DNA of 64,000 nucleotides from Heterocephalus glaber (GCF_000247695.1 NW_004624742.1:4114161-4178160), one strand, 5' to 3'; positions 1 to 12,110 are shown, counted from the stretch's first letter. The notes: a model not told the origin generated them from the letters alone. Translations and numbers: made by a program.

Positions 1-953
1 AAAAAAAAAAAAAAAAATTCACTGACATGTCACTAGGAAATATGTCAGGATACATGAAGCCAAATAACTTCCAAGTACTATATTTTTGATACTTTCTATT
101 TACCAATACTCACCTTTGTCTTGCCTAGGAAGCAGTTACACTACTTAAGTCCTCAAACCACAGACTTCTATCACTTTTCTCTTTAATTACTTCTCAAAGC
201 TCACGAGTTTGAGACCTGTATTCTCACAAAAGAAATGCTTCTGCTCATCACAAAATGGAAAAGCTGCTCCATTATCAAGTTCCAGAAAAAAAGGACCAGG
301 CCTCAAATCACAAAGTTTATCTCCAAATTAAGTTCTCCCCCAGAATATGAAGACTTAACCAGTCAGTCTAGAAAAGCAAGTGAGGACAGACAGGCTTGAT
401 GTTTTGGGCTAAATAACCAGAATCTGATACTCAGCTCTAGTCACCTCTCAGTTTCCTCAGTACTTCCACATTGCTTTACAAAAGAAATAAAGTATATTTG
501 GGTTGACATTCTTTCCACCTAATCTCTACTCTCCTAGATACTACACTTCATTCAATACTGTTTCACTATATCTTTTTCTTCTAATTTCTTTTTTCTAGAA
601 AAGGCAGTAATATAATTTAACCCTCATGAAAATTCTAGGGTTTTTAACTATTCAGCAACTGCTATCATTAAGTGATGCTAGATAGGACTGATAAGCAAGT
701 CAAAGCCTGAATTAAAATTATGATCTAACAGGGCCAGTAAGACAAACACGCAGAAAACAGACTAGCAAATACATTTAAAAGATTTATTTCTGCCACCTGA
801 TTCCGCCAATGCTAATGATTTTGGTGTAGTGTCAAAAAGGTATTTCCCAATTCTAAGTGAGCAGATGACAATATACAATTTCAATGAATTCTTCCTGTAA
901 GGTCAAAATAGTTAATGGTACAGTACTAAAATTTATTTAAAAATGTCACTGTT

Positions 954-1036
954 GGGCCAGGGATTTAGCTCAGTGGTTCCACTGGCTACCTCACAAGCTC
1001 AAGGTCCTGAGTTTGATCCCCGGTACCAAAAAAAAA
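954..1036 (+). mobile_element. ID SINE
   Basis: tRNA-like head with A-box (ttagctcagtgg) and B-box-like gtttgatcc, then ggtacc and a short A-tail. Confidence 0.9.
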
Positions 1037-1183
1037 GTCATTGTTTTAGTGGCTATTTCTTTATAGCACTAATAATAAACATATAAGAAAATTTGTGATT
1101 TAAGAAAAACTTTTCAAATGTGTAATCACACAAAAATCTCATCACTAACCTTAGCAACTAGTAAATCTAGAAAAACTTAAATA

Positions 1184-1275
1184 TGGGGGTTAGGAAAACA
1201 GCTCAGTGGTCTAGCCCTTGCCTAGCATACAAGAGACTGCGAGATTCTCAGAACTGCAAAAACAAAACAAAACAA
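1184..1275 (+). mobile_element. Decayed ID SINE
   Basis: Keeps 'agctcagtggtctagcccttgcc' spacing and an (AAAAC)n tail, but the B-box is degraded. An older copy of the family. Confidence 0.65.
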
Positions 1276-1344
1276 ATTTAGGTTTTACATTTAAAGACTA
1301 GCTTTTCCAACTCTCAAACTAGATTAACTTCAACTAAAACTTAC

Positions 1345-1473
1345 CTTGTAAATCTGAGGAATCACTACATAGAAATGTTTGTGTTGTTCTCCATTAAAGT
1401 TTTGTAACTGTGCAGCATATTCATTTTTATTCTCATCAGCCATATGTGTACGCAGGTTCAACTGTTGTTTTGC
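1345..1473 (-). CDS. FNBP1L: FNBP1L coding exon 7
   Basis: 129 nt, phase 0 at both ends, 43 codons from Ala-Lys-Gln-Gln-Leu-Asn-Leu-Arg to Ile-Pro-Gln-Ile-Tyr-Lys. It encodes the long F-BAR helix around residues 171-213, including Phe-Asn-Gly-Glu-Gln-His. The acceptor is gcttctag and the donor gtaagt. No frameshift or stop. The next exon (Gln-Leu-Gln-Glu-Met...) is not found in 1-1344 and should lie left of the window. The plus-strand ORF over this exon is a shadow. Confidence 0.97.
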
Positions 1474-1980
1474 CTAGAAGCAAATTGGTCCAAATCATTA
1501 ACAAAAACAGCAAGATCACAGCAATTCACTTTTCTGAAAATTATCCCCAAATCAGATCATGTAGGTGTAGAAGTCAACAGCTGACATCACAAGACTAACG
1601 AAGTAGTCTGACTCTTTCAAACTGATTGTTATTTAAATTTAAGGAGATATGTAAAAATATATAGTCAGAGTGGTTCCCATATTGCAACATTCTCCCTCCT
1701 ATTGTACAAGTCTTCCTCCCTTGCAATAACCCAGTTAAACAGACTCTCTTTATAAAATCCACATAGAAAATAAGTAAAGAAATGACATTACAGCTTGAAA
1801 CAGAATGCTTTTAATCAGAACAGAAGAAAAACAGCTTCAAGAATAGTTTAGACTGTTAAAGTTAGTAAAATATTTCTTTATAATTCATTTATGTCCAATT
1901 AGAATGACACTAAAATCAGTGGAATGGTAAAAATGTGACTTATGAATAACGTAAATTACATCTCTACAAAACCACAGATA

Positions 1981-2056
1981 GGGCCAGGGATTTAACTCCC
2001 TGCTGCCACCGCCTGCCTCGCAAGGTCCTGAGGTTTGATCCAAGGTACCAAAAAAA
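1981..2056 (+). mobile_element. ID SINE with internal deletion
   Basis: Head gggccagggattta and tail ggtacc plus A-run are present. The A-box is altered and 'gcaaggtcctg' directly follows 'cctcgc', so about 8 bases of the consensus are missing. Confidence 0.85.
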
Positions 2057-3064
2057 CCCCACAGAAATTTAAGTAATGTTTATTTAGAATATTAATTCTG
2101 TTCTCTATTTCTTGTCATTAGTATTATCTATGTTCAAAAGAATATTAGAGTACAGTATAAACACAAATTATTCTAGACATACTGGAGTATAATCTAAACA
2201 AATAAACTGTTCTAAAAGAAAAAACAAAATAGGAATTGAGCTCAATTTTTTTTTTTACAGTTCCAAGTTATAAATCATTTTACATGGTAGGCTTTGTAAA
2301 TTTTAAAGTACAATGAATATACGTCACTATTGTAATTCTAGTTTCTATAAATGTAATTCCTGATCTTCTGACAGTGGTCTATAAGTTAGATCTTCTTAAC
2401 TCAGAAATAAACTAACCTAAGGAAATACGTGATAGTCAAAAATCTTAGAAAAGCCCATAAAAACCCACTTAATCCACAGTAGAAATGAAGATTCCAATGA
2501 GTAAGTATTCTAAAGACTAAACATCTAATGCCCAAAGTATTTTTGAAGAAAAGTATATGAGAAGTTCCAACTTGGAACCCTAAGAATACATACATTTGCC
2601 CTTCCTTTTTTCTCTTTCTACCACAAACCATGTTGGAACAGAGAATTACAAATTCCCTACCCATAAGACCTCATGGTTCTGTCAGGGAGAACTCTTCCAG
2701 TTCCTAGTAACTGGCTATGATTGCCACAGCCTGGGGCAGAGGTTCCATCAGTATAGAGGAAGAAAAGGCCAGAAACTGCAACAGTCGAAGCCTCCCCTAA
2801 TTCTCTAATAATTAAGAAAAGAACTGCAAACACATGAGCATGAAAAAGAAGGCCATGAACACTGAAATTCTGAATAAATTAGTCTGAACCAACTAGCAGA
2901 TATGTTGTATCTATATTTCAAGATGTTTGAATAGTTATCTAAAATTATCTTTATAGACAAAATGAATAAGTTAAATGAGAGTCCATTTAACAAGTAACTT
3001 TAATATTTGATAATAAGTCAAAAGAGGGTTTTTTTTAGGTTTTTGTTTTTGGGGTTTTTGTTGG

Positions 3065-3254
3065 TTTTTTTTCTGCAGTACTAGGGGTTAAAGCCAGAGC
3101 CTTTGTAGTGAACTACACCTCTAGCCCTTTTTTAAATTGTGAGAGAGGGTCTCACTAAGTTCCTAAGTTAGGCAAGGCTGGGCTCAAACTTGCAATCTTC
3201 CTGCCTCAGCCTCCCAAAGTGCTGGAATTACAGGTGTACACAACCATGCCCAGC
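3065..3254 (-). mobile_element. B1-dID composite SINE
   Basis: On the minus strand a B1 body (gctgggcatggt..., ggaggctgaggcagga) is followed by a linker and then an ID-like unit ending in agtactgcag and an A-tail. This B1-then-ID order fits the B1-dID family known from non-muroid rodents. Confidence 0.75.
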
Positions 3255-3411
3255 ATCAAAGTTCTTAAGGAGTCAATGTCACCTAAAAGAAGTCTCTCAT
3301 AGTGCTTTTTACAATTGTTGTAGCCCAAATGTTTATCAAGTAATGATAATACACCAATCAATTATGTGTATGGCATAATTCTGGGAAGACAATTAGTATC
3401 ACGATTAAAAT

Positions 3412-3552
3412 CAGAGTGGTGACATATGCCTATAATCTCAGCGCTCGGGAGGCCAAAGTAGAAGGACCACAAGATCAGCCTGGGCTACATAACAAGTTCA
3501 AGGCTACCCTGGACTACATAGAGAGACCCTGTCTCAAAAAACAAAACAAAAA
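3412..3552 (+). mobile_element. B1 SINE
   Basis: 7SL-derived: 'tgcctataatctcagcgctcgggaggc' core split by small changes, duplicated 'ctacatag' segment, ends gaccctgtctc plus A-rich tail. Confidence 0.85.
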
Positions 3553-3602
3553 GCCATACCAAAAAAAAGAAAAAAATCAGGCTCTAAAAACCTTAATAGC
3601 GA

Positions 3603-3689
3603 GGGCCAGGGATTTAGCTCAGTGGTTCCGGCGCCTGCCTTGCAAGCACAAGGTCCCGAGTTCGATCCCCGGTACTGGGGAGGGGGGGG
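3603..3689 (+). mobile_element. ID SINE, near-consensus
   Basis: Intact A- and B-boxes (gagttcgatcc) and ggtact end. The tail is G-rich rather than A-rich. Confidence 0.9.
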
Positions 3690-3699
3690 AACCTTAGTA

Positions 3700-5056
3700 G
3701 CAAGATCAAATCTAGTAATTGATGAAGATGTACATATTAATTTAAACACTGTATAAATTCTGTCTGAGAGAGATATATTCTTATTGCACTGTACATGTGA
3801 AAAGAGAGGAGGGTTTCAGATAACCATAAACTCAATAGGAGTCAATCCAAACAACGCGGGTGCCCAAATCCATATACATTTAGGCTCTATTAACATAAAT
3901 TCAGTATTTACATAAGGGAGGTAATCAAACTTAGAAGAAATCAGATCATACCTAGATTATTATATACAATTTCAAAAAACTAATTTAAGTAGAGTATTGA
4001 TAAATTAAAGGGTATCAAGAGGAAAGTAATCATAGTGAAAGATAATGAAGCTATTTCATATGTGGAATAGTTGAAACATAATGGTTCTTCTAGAAGCAGA
4101 GAATATACTACAGTTATCTAAAGCTATTATGAAAAACAAATAGATTTGATATTTTTCTATGGTATCTCAAAAACCAAAAAAGAGAGATGAGTGAAGCCAA
4201 TATAAGAAAAATGTTAAAGCTTAAAAAAAGATTTCCCTGAGATCATACATTTCTAATTATAGAGAACTTACTATTAGTCAAAGTTTAAGTCATTGAAAAT
4301 AGCATAGAAAATATAGAAGCATCATGAGTTATGCTAGAAGACTTGTTAAATTGCAACCTGGAATTTATATGAGTTAAGGTTTACATTTTTTTTAATTAGC
4401 AAAGAAAATGGAAGGCAGGAAATAAATTGTTCCTTTTTACTTTTTTCTCATTTGATTCTTTAGGGTACCATAAAACCCAAAGGAGGTAATATAATTAATG
4501 GCGGTCCTTTAGTGTATACAACAACGTTCATCTATATTTCAAAACTCCATCATTTCAGTATTATCACTCTCAAATGTTCTAAGCTAAAGAGCATTATGAA
4601 TGGGATTAGGGAAGCGAAGAAGCAGCAGTTACAGAGCTAAGCTTGTCCGTTAGTAATCCTATAAATACCTGGGCCACAATCAGCGATCAAAGATTCTGTT
4701 TTTCAAAGTAAACATCTAATATCATATATTTTTGACAGTTTTATCATGTACTCTCTTTGGTAAAGTTGACAAAGCACACTAACCCCTACTGACATAACAG
4801 ATAGACACATCTTAAGCTTTCTGTCCTATTTTGGAATAGGACAAAACTCAATTCCGGTAGCAACTATTTCTTGCCTCTGCATTTTAAATACAGCTAAAAT
4901 ATTACAATAAGCTAAATAATGCATTACCTTCACAGACCAGTAAGAGATATTTGTATATTTAGATTTAGAGGCAATGTATCTTGAAGAACTTCTACGCTGA
5001 TACAAATGGTATGGCTTTTCATATGCAAATATTTTGGTATCAAAATAGTTTCTTAC
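3700..5056. other. Intron 6 unique sequence
   Basis: About 1.36 kb of AT-rich intronic sequence without a recognisable repeat, RNA gene or convincing ORF. It ends at the exon 6 donor. Confidence 0.6.
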
Positions 5057-5161
5057 CTTTTCAACATCTGCTTTGGTTGCATTAGTATCATTATCCAATC
5101 TTTCATAACTCTGTTGTGCCTTTTCTGCCTCTCTACATTCCCTTTCAAATTTCTTTTTACT
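5057..5161 (-). CDS. FNBP1L: FNBP1L coding exon 6
   Basis: 105 nt, phase 0 at both ends, 35 codons from Ser-Lys-Lys-Lys-Phe-Glu-Arg-Glu-Cys to Lys-Ala-Asp-Val-Glu-Lys. It forms the charged end of an F-BAR helix and the following loop (Asp-Asn-Asp-Thr-Asn-Ala-Thr-Lys), a segment that distinguishes FNBP1L from FNBP1. The acceptor follows a T-run (aattttttttaacag) and the donor is gtaaga. The ORF at 4826-5098 reads through the donor into intron 6, so its C-terminal part is not protein. Confidence 0.97.
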
Positions 5162-5887
5162 CTGTTAAAAAAAATTAAAATGTCACACTGAGAAAATAAG
5201 ATTAGACTTAACCCATTTAAGCAGTAACTTTAAAATGTGGCCACTTTTTATTGTGTACAAATGAACTGCACACTAAAAGTAAAATCTGTTCTTTCAAAAT
5301 CAGAAACTAAATCTTATTATTACAACCATATATTTGTGCCTTAAATATCAGGTATACAGTCTGTGAAGAAAAGAAGCATGATTAAGTTAATACTTATCAC
5401 ATATTTCAGTTTATCTATCAATTTTAAAAGGTATTTGTAAGCTTTAATTATAAGCTCATCTTCAGCAGGTCTTTTGCTTCAGTGTTTCACTGGTTGGTTT
5501 TCACTGGATGTTTCACTAGTTGGCTTTTATATTTTTTTGATGGGACTCTAGACTAACATGAGAGACGGAAATGTCCCTCCAAAATGGTTTTATGTTGCTT
5601 TCTGTCAGATGTCCCTGAAATACCACTGGTCCAAACTCAGATTTTTAAAAATGTTTTTATCCAATTCAAACTACTGTGTAAAAGCTATTTGCAACTGGGC
5701 CATGATTTCTGAGCTAAGCCTAGTTTTCAATGCCTGTATCTTTCATTCAACCCAGTTGTTTAAATCTCTTCATAGTCAGTTCTAACACATTAAGAATTCT
5801 ATCAATTTTACTTTCATGATTTAATCTCGCAAAGGCTTCTAACCTGCTTAAATTTGTATTAGAAACTGATTTGGGTTTTTTGGGGGG

Positions 5888-5969
5888 TTTTTTTTGGTAC
5901 CGGGAATCAACCTTGGGACCTTGCCCTTGCCAGGCAGGCGCTGGAACCACTGAGCTAAATCCCCGCCCC
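5888..5969 (-). mobile_element. ID SINE
   Basis: Reverse-complement ID: T-run, ggtacc, then gctaaatccc at the right. The ORF across 5747-5950 is built from this element. Confidence 0.9.
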
Positions 5970-6189
5970 TTAAATTTGAATCTGTTACCAACTAAGCATA
6001 GTGCACAGCTGCAGTGCCCTCACTAGAGTTGGTGCAGCTCCGGGCAGTCCTTCAATTTGCCGCCCTCCAACATATCTGAATGTTAACCTATTTAAATAGA
6101 AAATTAAAATGAGAAAAAAATTAGTATTTCGATGTACTCGAATCTTCACTGCTTGTTAAAATGGTGTAAATTGTTACAATATAATTTTC

Positions 6190-6330
6190 CTTTTGGCCAG
6201 TAATGCCACCAAAAACTGGGCCACCAAGAGCGGACCGCCCCTCTGTGGATGCCGCCCCCTCCCCGGACCACCCCCACCCCACCGCCAGCTCCGCAGCAGC
6301 ACCACCGCTGTCCCTTTGGGATCTCCCTTC
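6190..6330. other. Local CpG-rich, proline-codon-like patch of unknown origin
   Basis: Within an AT-rich intron, about 100 bases hold at least seven CpGs and many cca/ccg triplets. The flank at 6000-6065 has a few more CpGs. The plus-strand ORF 6249-6434 is short and not recognised. It may be an inserted gene fragment or an old repeat; no family match is claimed. Confidence 0.4.
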
Positions 6331-6878
6331 CCCATTATTTTGAGGATTCCTTGAACCTCTGTCTTCTTATTCGGGTCTCTTATTTCCTAGTTCCATTCTT
6401 TCCCCTTTCTAGGATCAATTCCTCATTCTGCTAGAACACATTTAGCAGTGGCTTCTTAGAAGGGGGTTTGTGAGAGATAATTTTTTGAGTTTCCATGACT
6501 AAAAGTCCCTTTACCATCAGTTTTAATTGATGAAATTTGGAAATAAAAATTTAAAAGTAATTATTAGCATTTTCTGGATTCCTATGACCATCCAGTCCCA
6601 TTTTCATTCCTGATCCATTGTATAAAGCATGTTTGTTTTCTTGACTTATTTTTGCCCATTTTTTTTTTTAAGGATACATATTATTTTGAAATTAAACCTA
6701 CTAGATGAGTCCTCTAATTTTATATTTTTTTGCATTTTCAATTTCGATCATTTTTACTTTTTGAGAGATTTCTTCAACTTTATCTTTCATTTTTTTCTAG
6801 AGTTAGTGTCATTTCTGCTATCATAAAGTTTTTTCAATTCTTTATATGTTCCTTTTAAAATAATGCCTTGGCTAACAA

Positions 6879-7017
6879 GCCAGGCGCATGCCTATAATCC
6901 CAGCACTTGGGAGGCTGAGGCAGGAAGACTGCCAAGAGTTTGAGGCCAGTCTGGGCTACATAGTGAGTTTAAGGCCAGCCTGAACTACATAGCAAGACGT
7001 TGCCTTAAAAAAAAAAG
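6879..7017 (+). mobile_element. B1 SINE
   Basis: Clear 7SL-like core (aatcccagcacttgggaggctg) in slightly varied form, the doubled 'ctacatag' unit, and an A-tail. Confidence 0.9.
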
Positions 7018-7128
7018 GTAACAAATTTATAGTGCCTTAGCTTTATTTCATGAATGTAGTATTTTTTCTCTATTTCCCTTAATAATATTAGTAACAATTT
7101 TCTTTATCTATCTTTTGTTTCTTTGTTT

Positions 7129-7295
7129 ATAGTCCTAGGGATTGAACCTAAAATCTTCACACTGAGCTACATTTTCAGCCGCCCGGCCCTCATCCCTTTT
7201 CTCACTAAATTGCCAAATTGCCTGGGCTGGGTTCAAACTTCTGATCCTCCTGCCTCAGCCTCCAAAATTACAAATGTCTGCCACTATGCTCAGCT
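7129..7295 (-). mobile_element. B1-dID composite SINE
   Basis: The left part is a reverse ID remnant (cactgagctaca) and the right part a reverse B1 (cctcctgcctcagcctcc). Old and diverged. Confidence 0.7.
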
Positions 7296-7457
7296 TCCTT
7301 ATCGTTTTTAAGGTTTTTAATCTTCATTTTTTTTCATGGTTTCTTCTAAACTGCTTATTTTCCTGAATATTAGTTATCTTAGTTTTGGTCTTTGATATAC
7401 ACATTAGATGTTTTCTTCAAATCCCAAGGGATCCTTGAAAATAAGCGCCTGTGTGTG

Positions 7458-7637
7458 TCTGTTACTGAGGATTAAACCCAAGGCCACAGCCATATCCCTC
7501 AAGTCTTTGCACTGACCTTTTAATTTCAAAATAGGACCTTGCTAAGGCTGCTAAATTACCCAGGCTAGGCTCAAACAATCCTTCTGCCTCAACTTCCCAG
7601 AATCCTGGGATTATAGATATGTGCCATCATGCTCATT
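7458..7637 (-). mobile_element. B1-dID composite SINE
   Basis: Same order as the neighbour at 7129: degraded ID (ttactgaggattaaacc), linker, then reverse B1 with tcctgggattatag. Confidence 0.7.
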
Positions 7638-8689
7638 CCTGTATACTCTTCTTTAGAAAGCTGACTGAAAACTCTGTAGGTGTGGCTTGTATGGTCTTTC
7701 TTGGGTAAAACACCCAGGAGTTTCCTTGGGAAAACCCTCATAGCATTATCTGTACTTTTTTTTTTCCTTCTGTAGCTACTTTGACTCCTCAGAGAAAGCT
7801 TTTCAATTTTCTATCTAGAAAATACAAGCCTTGCTCTCTGTATTCTGAGTGATCAGAAGAAAACAAAGGATCTCAACATTTTGTAATGACCTAACCATTT
7901 CAGAAACAGTTACGATGTCTTGTCTTGAAGATTACAAAACCATATTAATAGTCCAAATTTGGAAACCAAACCTCATGATGACAAGGTCAAGGGTTTAAGT
8001 TTCTCACAGGATACCTCCCTTAACCTTCAGACAGAGATAAATTTCTTTGATGTGACCCCTGGCTAGTAGACAGAGTTCTTAGTCTACTTTTTTTTTAGTT
8101 CTTCGGAGGTTCAAATATTACACAAGGGTCTCAGTCCCAACTTCCAACAATATACACAACTGAAACATAATTATTGTCCCTGTACACTAAAATACAAGTC
8201 CTTAGCAAATATGCCCAGTAAACCACCACATTTCAGCATCCCTCCCCCATTTTTCCAAATGCCATTGTATCAATTCATACATCTACTGCTCTTTGTTTAG
8301 CCTTGGGTTCCTAACAGAGATTTTCCTTTCTTCCAAGTACCTAAGAGTTTAAAATATGACTTTTAAAAAATCATTTTATCTAGGGATTTGTACTCAAAAG
8401 ATTTCTGTGTTAGCTCAGCTTGACATACTCTGTAATTTACATCAAATAAATGTGCTCTGAATTTTTATAAATTTCTTTAAATGTAGGCCTTACTTAGTAT
8501 TTTTACTACACCCACAATTTATTCAAAGCACATAAAAATATCTGGGTAAGCACAATAACAGAATGTCATTTTCCTACAAAAATTAAGATTAAATTTCCAC
8601 ATTTAATTCTCTGAAAGTCAGTTCAGAGCTGTATTTTCAAACTGAGTAGCTATATGCTACATCAACAGAATTAAAGTACATCAACACAG

Positions 8690-9130
8690 TATAGGGCTTC
8701 ACTCCATAAGTGCTCTTTCTTCGTGCTTTCTATGGCAGAAGAACCTGCCTCCTAACAGCAGCTGAAAATAGCTAAAACTTGTTAACCCTGCCTTCCCACA
8801 GGTTGGGCTAATCTCATTAATGGTACCATGAGGAAATCTACTGGGAGTTTTCTAGGAAAGTTTTACTTTGCTGATGAAAAGGGACAGCCAGAAAATAAAT
8901 AAATAAATACTTGCCTCTGGGTGCAACTGAAATGTGTGATATCTGCCTGCCTAAAACAACTATTGACTGTAAGGGCAAAAGGCTGAAGAAACAAGCCAAA
9001 ATGGTCAAGATGGCAAAGTGGACAGACAGAGAGAAAGAGGTCATGCAGCCTGGATGCCACTGCTGAATTACTTAATTTTTAAACTGCTCAATTTTGGAGC
9101 TCTGTTAGTAGAAATGCATATGATCTGTTA
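8690..9130 (+). mobile_element. MaLR/MLT1-like LTR relic
   Basis: Contains 'aacaagccaaaatggtcaag', a purine segment with aaga repeats, and a 'ctgaattactta' end, resembling mammalian MLT1 LTRs. Assigned from memory of the family only. Confidence 0.4.
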
Positions 9131-9399
9131 CCTGGAAACGCCTAACTGATGGATCTAGCATCACTGATACTTCTTAATCTACAACCATTCCTCCAAGATC
9201 CCCTTCACAAGTTATTTTCTTCTGTTCTCATCTTAAATGCCAGTGCTACCTATTTTGTTTATTCTGGGATTAATTTTTATTCCCCCCCCCCAAAAATTTC
9301 CAGTACTCTGCCACTAACTCAACCTATTTCCCCAGTTCTTTATACCTACTCTAAATCATTTCAAACCTGTTAGAAATTCTACAATTTTATTTTCTTGGC

Positions 9400-9595
9400 T
9401 AAACGGGAAGAGACAGAACTGAAAAATAGGATCCTATACTTGTTTCTACACATTAAACAGAAATTATATCTGCAGGTCTCCTTCACTGGACTGCAGGCTC
9501 CACAAAAACTAAAACCATGTCATACTCACTTTTATACACCCAGGGCTCAGTACAGGTAAAGGATGCTGTCAATAAACTTGAGTAAACTCACCTTT
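9400..9595 (+). mobile_element. L2-like 3' end
   Basis: 'ggactgcaggctcca', 'cccagggctcagtac' and 'caataaacttgagtaaa' follow the order of the mammalian L2 3' terminus. Confidence 0.5.
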
Positions 9596-9700
9596 TTTCG
9601 TAGCATCACTAATGCCTTGAAGAAAATGTTCCTACATTTTTGAAGCTTCTTTCTTATTTATGACCTCTGTAACTTTTTCTTAATAACTACTAATTGTTTT

Positions 9701-9792
9701 TTGTTTTTGTTTTTTCTGTAGTACCAGGGATCGAACTAGGACCTTGGACTTGCCAGACAGGTGTGGCGCCACTGAGCTACATCCTCACTCCT
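9701..9792 (-). mobile_element. ID SINE with target-site duplication
   Basis: Reverse ID flanked by perfect 14-bp direct repeats ctactaattgtttt at 9687-9700 and 9793-9806, which mark an intact retroposition event. Confidence 0.93.
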
Positions 9793-10061
9793 CTACTAAT
9801 TGTTTTAAAGGCAAGTCAACACATTATCAACAATGATTTGGTGTCAACACCAATTGTTAATGGAGTCAGTATCTCTTCACTGTAGGAGTCTATTATCTTG
9901 TGCAAGAGTAAACACAGAAGCATATACACACTCATTAGGAGGGAGATACTAGGGATGCTAGTGAATGCAATTAAAATTTAATCAATAAAAATACTCCCTA
10001 AAAGTCTTACAGAAGCCAATTAGAAAATCAAAACAAAAATGAAGAGACTATTAATTTTTTC

Positions 10062-10149
10062 TTTTTTTTTTTTTTTTTGTGGTACCGTCTTAAACTCAGG
10101 TCCTTGGGCTTGCCAGGCAGCAGAACCACTGAGCTAAATCCCCTGGCCT
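10062..10149 (-). mobile_element. ID SINE
   Basis: Seventeen-base T-run, ggtacc, reverse B- and A-boxes, ending gctaaatcccctggcc. Confidence 0.88.
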
Positions 10150-10258
10150 CTACTTAAGAATTCTTAATCAGCATTGGTGATAGAATCTTTTATCAGTAAC
10201 AGTTATATAACAGAATCTTAATCTAAGCTTTGAATATATATCTTTGTTTTGTTTTGTT

Positions 10259-10408
10259 TGGGGTTTTTCTGTTGAGTCAGGGTCTCACTAAGTTCAGGCT
10301 GGCCTTGAACTTACTATGTCAATCAAAGCTGGCCTTGAACTTCCAGCAATCCTCCTGCCTCAGCCTTCCAACTGCTAGGATTACAAGTGTGTGCCACCAT
10401 GCCCAAGT
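10259..10408 (-). mobile_element. B1 SINE with duplicated segment
   Basis: Reverse B1. The 'gctggccttgaactt' unit appears twice, the internal duplication expected of B1. Confidence 0.85.
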
Positions 10409-11354
10409 CTTGAATATGCATTTTTGAAAAGGAAAGAAAGGCTGGGAACACTGCAAGTATCTCAAAGTTGTTTTTCTTGACTAAACTAACAAAAATTTCG
10501 TTCAGCAAATTCTCAAGGAATATATATACATAACAAAAATATACTAGTAAAAAAGAAACTGCTTCATAAACTGAAGGTTTAAAAAGAACATCTTTTCTAC
10601 CCAGTGTTGGGATTACAAGTGTCACTCATGACTAAAAAAGAATGTTTTACGAGATATAACATCACTTAATACATCGTTTTAAGTAAAGACTAGTGTTTCA
10701 TGTAGACATCTTGTTTTTCCAATTACTGTATACCAGAACCTTGAAGAAAAACTACATTAACAAGTACCTTAGAAAAAATTTTAAATGAATTATTATGCTT
10801 TTATAATTTTGCCTTATAAAAGTTTGTTGTTGCTTTTTGTTTTCCTATAGTATTAGGAACATTCATAGACTTATACAATAACTGAACTGGAAGAAACACT
10901 TCATACAACCTGGTTTGATTTCTTCATTTTTCCTATGTTGAAAATGAAGTCAAGAGAAATCAAGTGGTAAGAAAAGGTAGAACTAATATCTTGGTTTTTT
11001 TCAGTCTCAAATGGTCTCCCACAATATATCACCATTATTAGTCTACTTCTATCCCCTATTTATATTTTATTGTAACTATACTCAAAAGTGCAAAAGAAAC
11101 TCCCTGAATGTTTAGAATAATAAGAATATTAATTAGAGTGCTCATACAAGTACTACAGAATTATATAGGAAAAAAAGAAAAATAATCTTATATCCTCCAT
11201 TTACACTTTACTGGCTACCATGCCCCCCAAAAAAGTCAAATTATGAGTAATACTTTGAAAATACAAAACTCAAGATGTAAAGCTTAACAGAATTTAGGGG
11301 TGATCTAGGGGTGACCAAAATCTTATGTTAACCATGAAAAAGAATGTAACTCAC

Positions 11355-11417
11355 ATTATCCATCTGTTTCCAGCACATGTCAAGGTACTGTTGAGCTTTT
11401 CGTCCTTCTTGGAGATG
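11355..11417 (-). CDS. FNBP1L: FNBP1L coding exon 5
   Basis: 63 nt, phase 0 at both ends, 21 codons from His-Leu-Gln-Glu-Gly-Arg-Lys-Ala to Lys-Gln-Met-Asp-Asn. It continues F-BAR helix 3. The acceptor is ataatctctag and the donor gtgagt. The exon is symmetrical, so skipping would keep the frame, but it would remove part of the dimer core and nothing here suggests that it is skipped. Confidence 0.97.
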
Positions 11418-11687
11418 CTAGAGATTATAAACACCACCAACAAAACAAACAAAAATAATACATTTTAAATACTAAATTGTAAAGTCCCAAAGTCTTTTCA
11501 GTCTTTTTTTTTTTAAGATACTAATTATATAATTTTATGAGGACAAAGTAAATGAAATTCAACTAAAATGCATTTTATAGGATATTACTTCAGTACTTTA
11601 AATATAACCTTTCAAATAGATGTAAAATTGAGGGAAATAAAAATAACTTCAGGAGGGGTTAACAAAGGTTTTCATTTTGGTAATGTG

Positions 11688-11865
11688 TTTTTTGTTGTTG
11701 TTTTGGAGAGTGGACCCTGGGATTTCACAATGAGCTATATCCTCAGATCCTTTTTTTGGGGGGGGGGGGAGACAGAGTCTCACTAAACTGCCCAAGCTGA
11801 GCTCCGATTTGTGATCCTCCTATTGTAGCCCTCTAGGGTCATAGGAATACAGGCCAACCACACAT
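11688..11865 (-). mobile_element. B1-dID composite SINE
   Basis: Reverse ID remnant (ttcacaatgagctatatcctc), an 11-12 base G-run as linker, then reverse B1 (gacagagtctcactaaactg). Confidence 0.65.
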
Positions 11866-11879
11866 AAATTGTTTTTCAA

Positions 11880-12005
11880 AGGGGACTGAACCAAAGGCCT
11901 TTGCATTATATCCCCAGCTCTTTTTAATTTTTTATTTTGAGACAAAGTCCTCACTAAGTTGCTAAATTGCCCAGGCTGGGCCAGAACTTGTGATCCTTTT
12001 TTTTT
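11880..12005 (-). mobile_element. B1-dID composite SINE, truncated
   Basis: 'ggggactgaacc...atatccccagctc' ID remnant followed by 'gagacaaagtcctcactaag...cccaggctggg'; the B1 half stops at a T-run. Confidence 0.6.
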
Positions 12006-12054
12006 CCAATCATCTAAAAGTATAAAAAAACCATTCTTAGCTTGTGGGAACTAG

Positions 12055-12110
12055 GGAACAAAAATAGGCAGTAGGCTGGATTTGAACCATGGGCTATACT
12101 TTGCCAAATC
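12055..12110 (+). mobile_element. Possible hAT-type DNA transposon end
   Basis: 'aggctggatttgaaccatgggctat...tttgcca' resembles a terminal portion of a mammalian non-autonomous hAT element. Short and weak. Confidence 0.3.

Larger units (their letters stand above)
1..1344 (-). other. FNBP1L: FNBP1L intron 7, partial
   Basis: Starts with the gtaagt donor and runs off the left edge. It carries one clear ID SINE and one decayed ID SINE; the rest is AT-rich sequence in which I see no gene. The window begins with a 17-base A-run. Confidence 0.85.
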
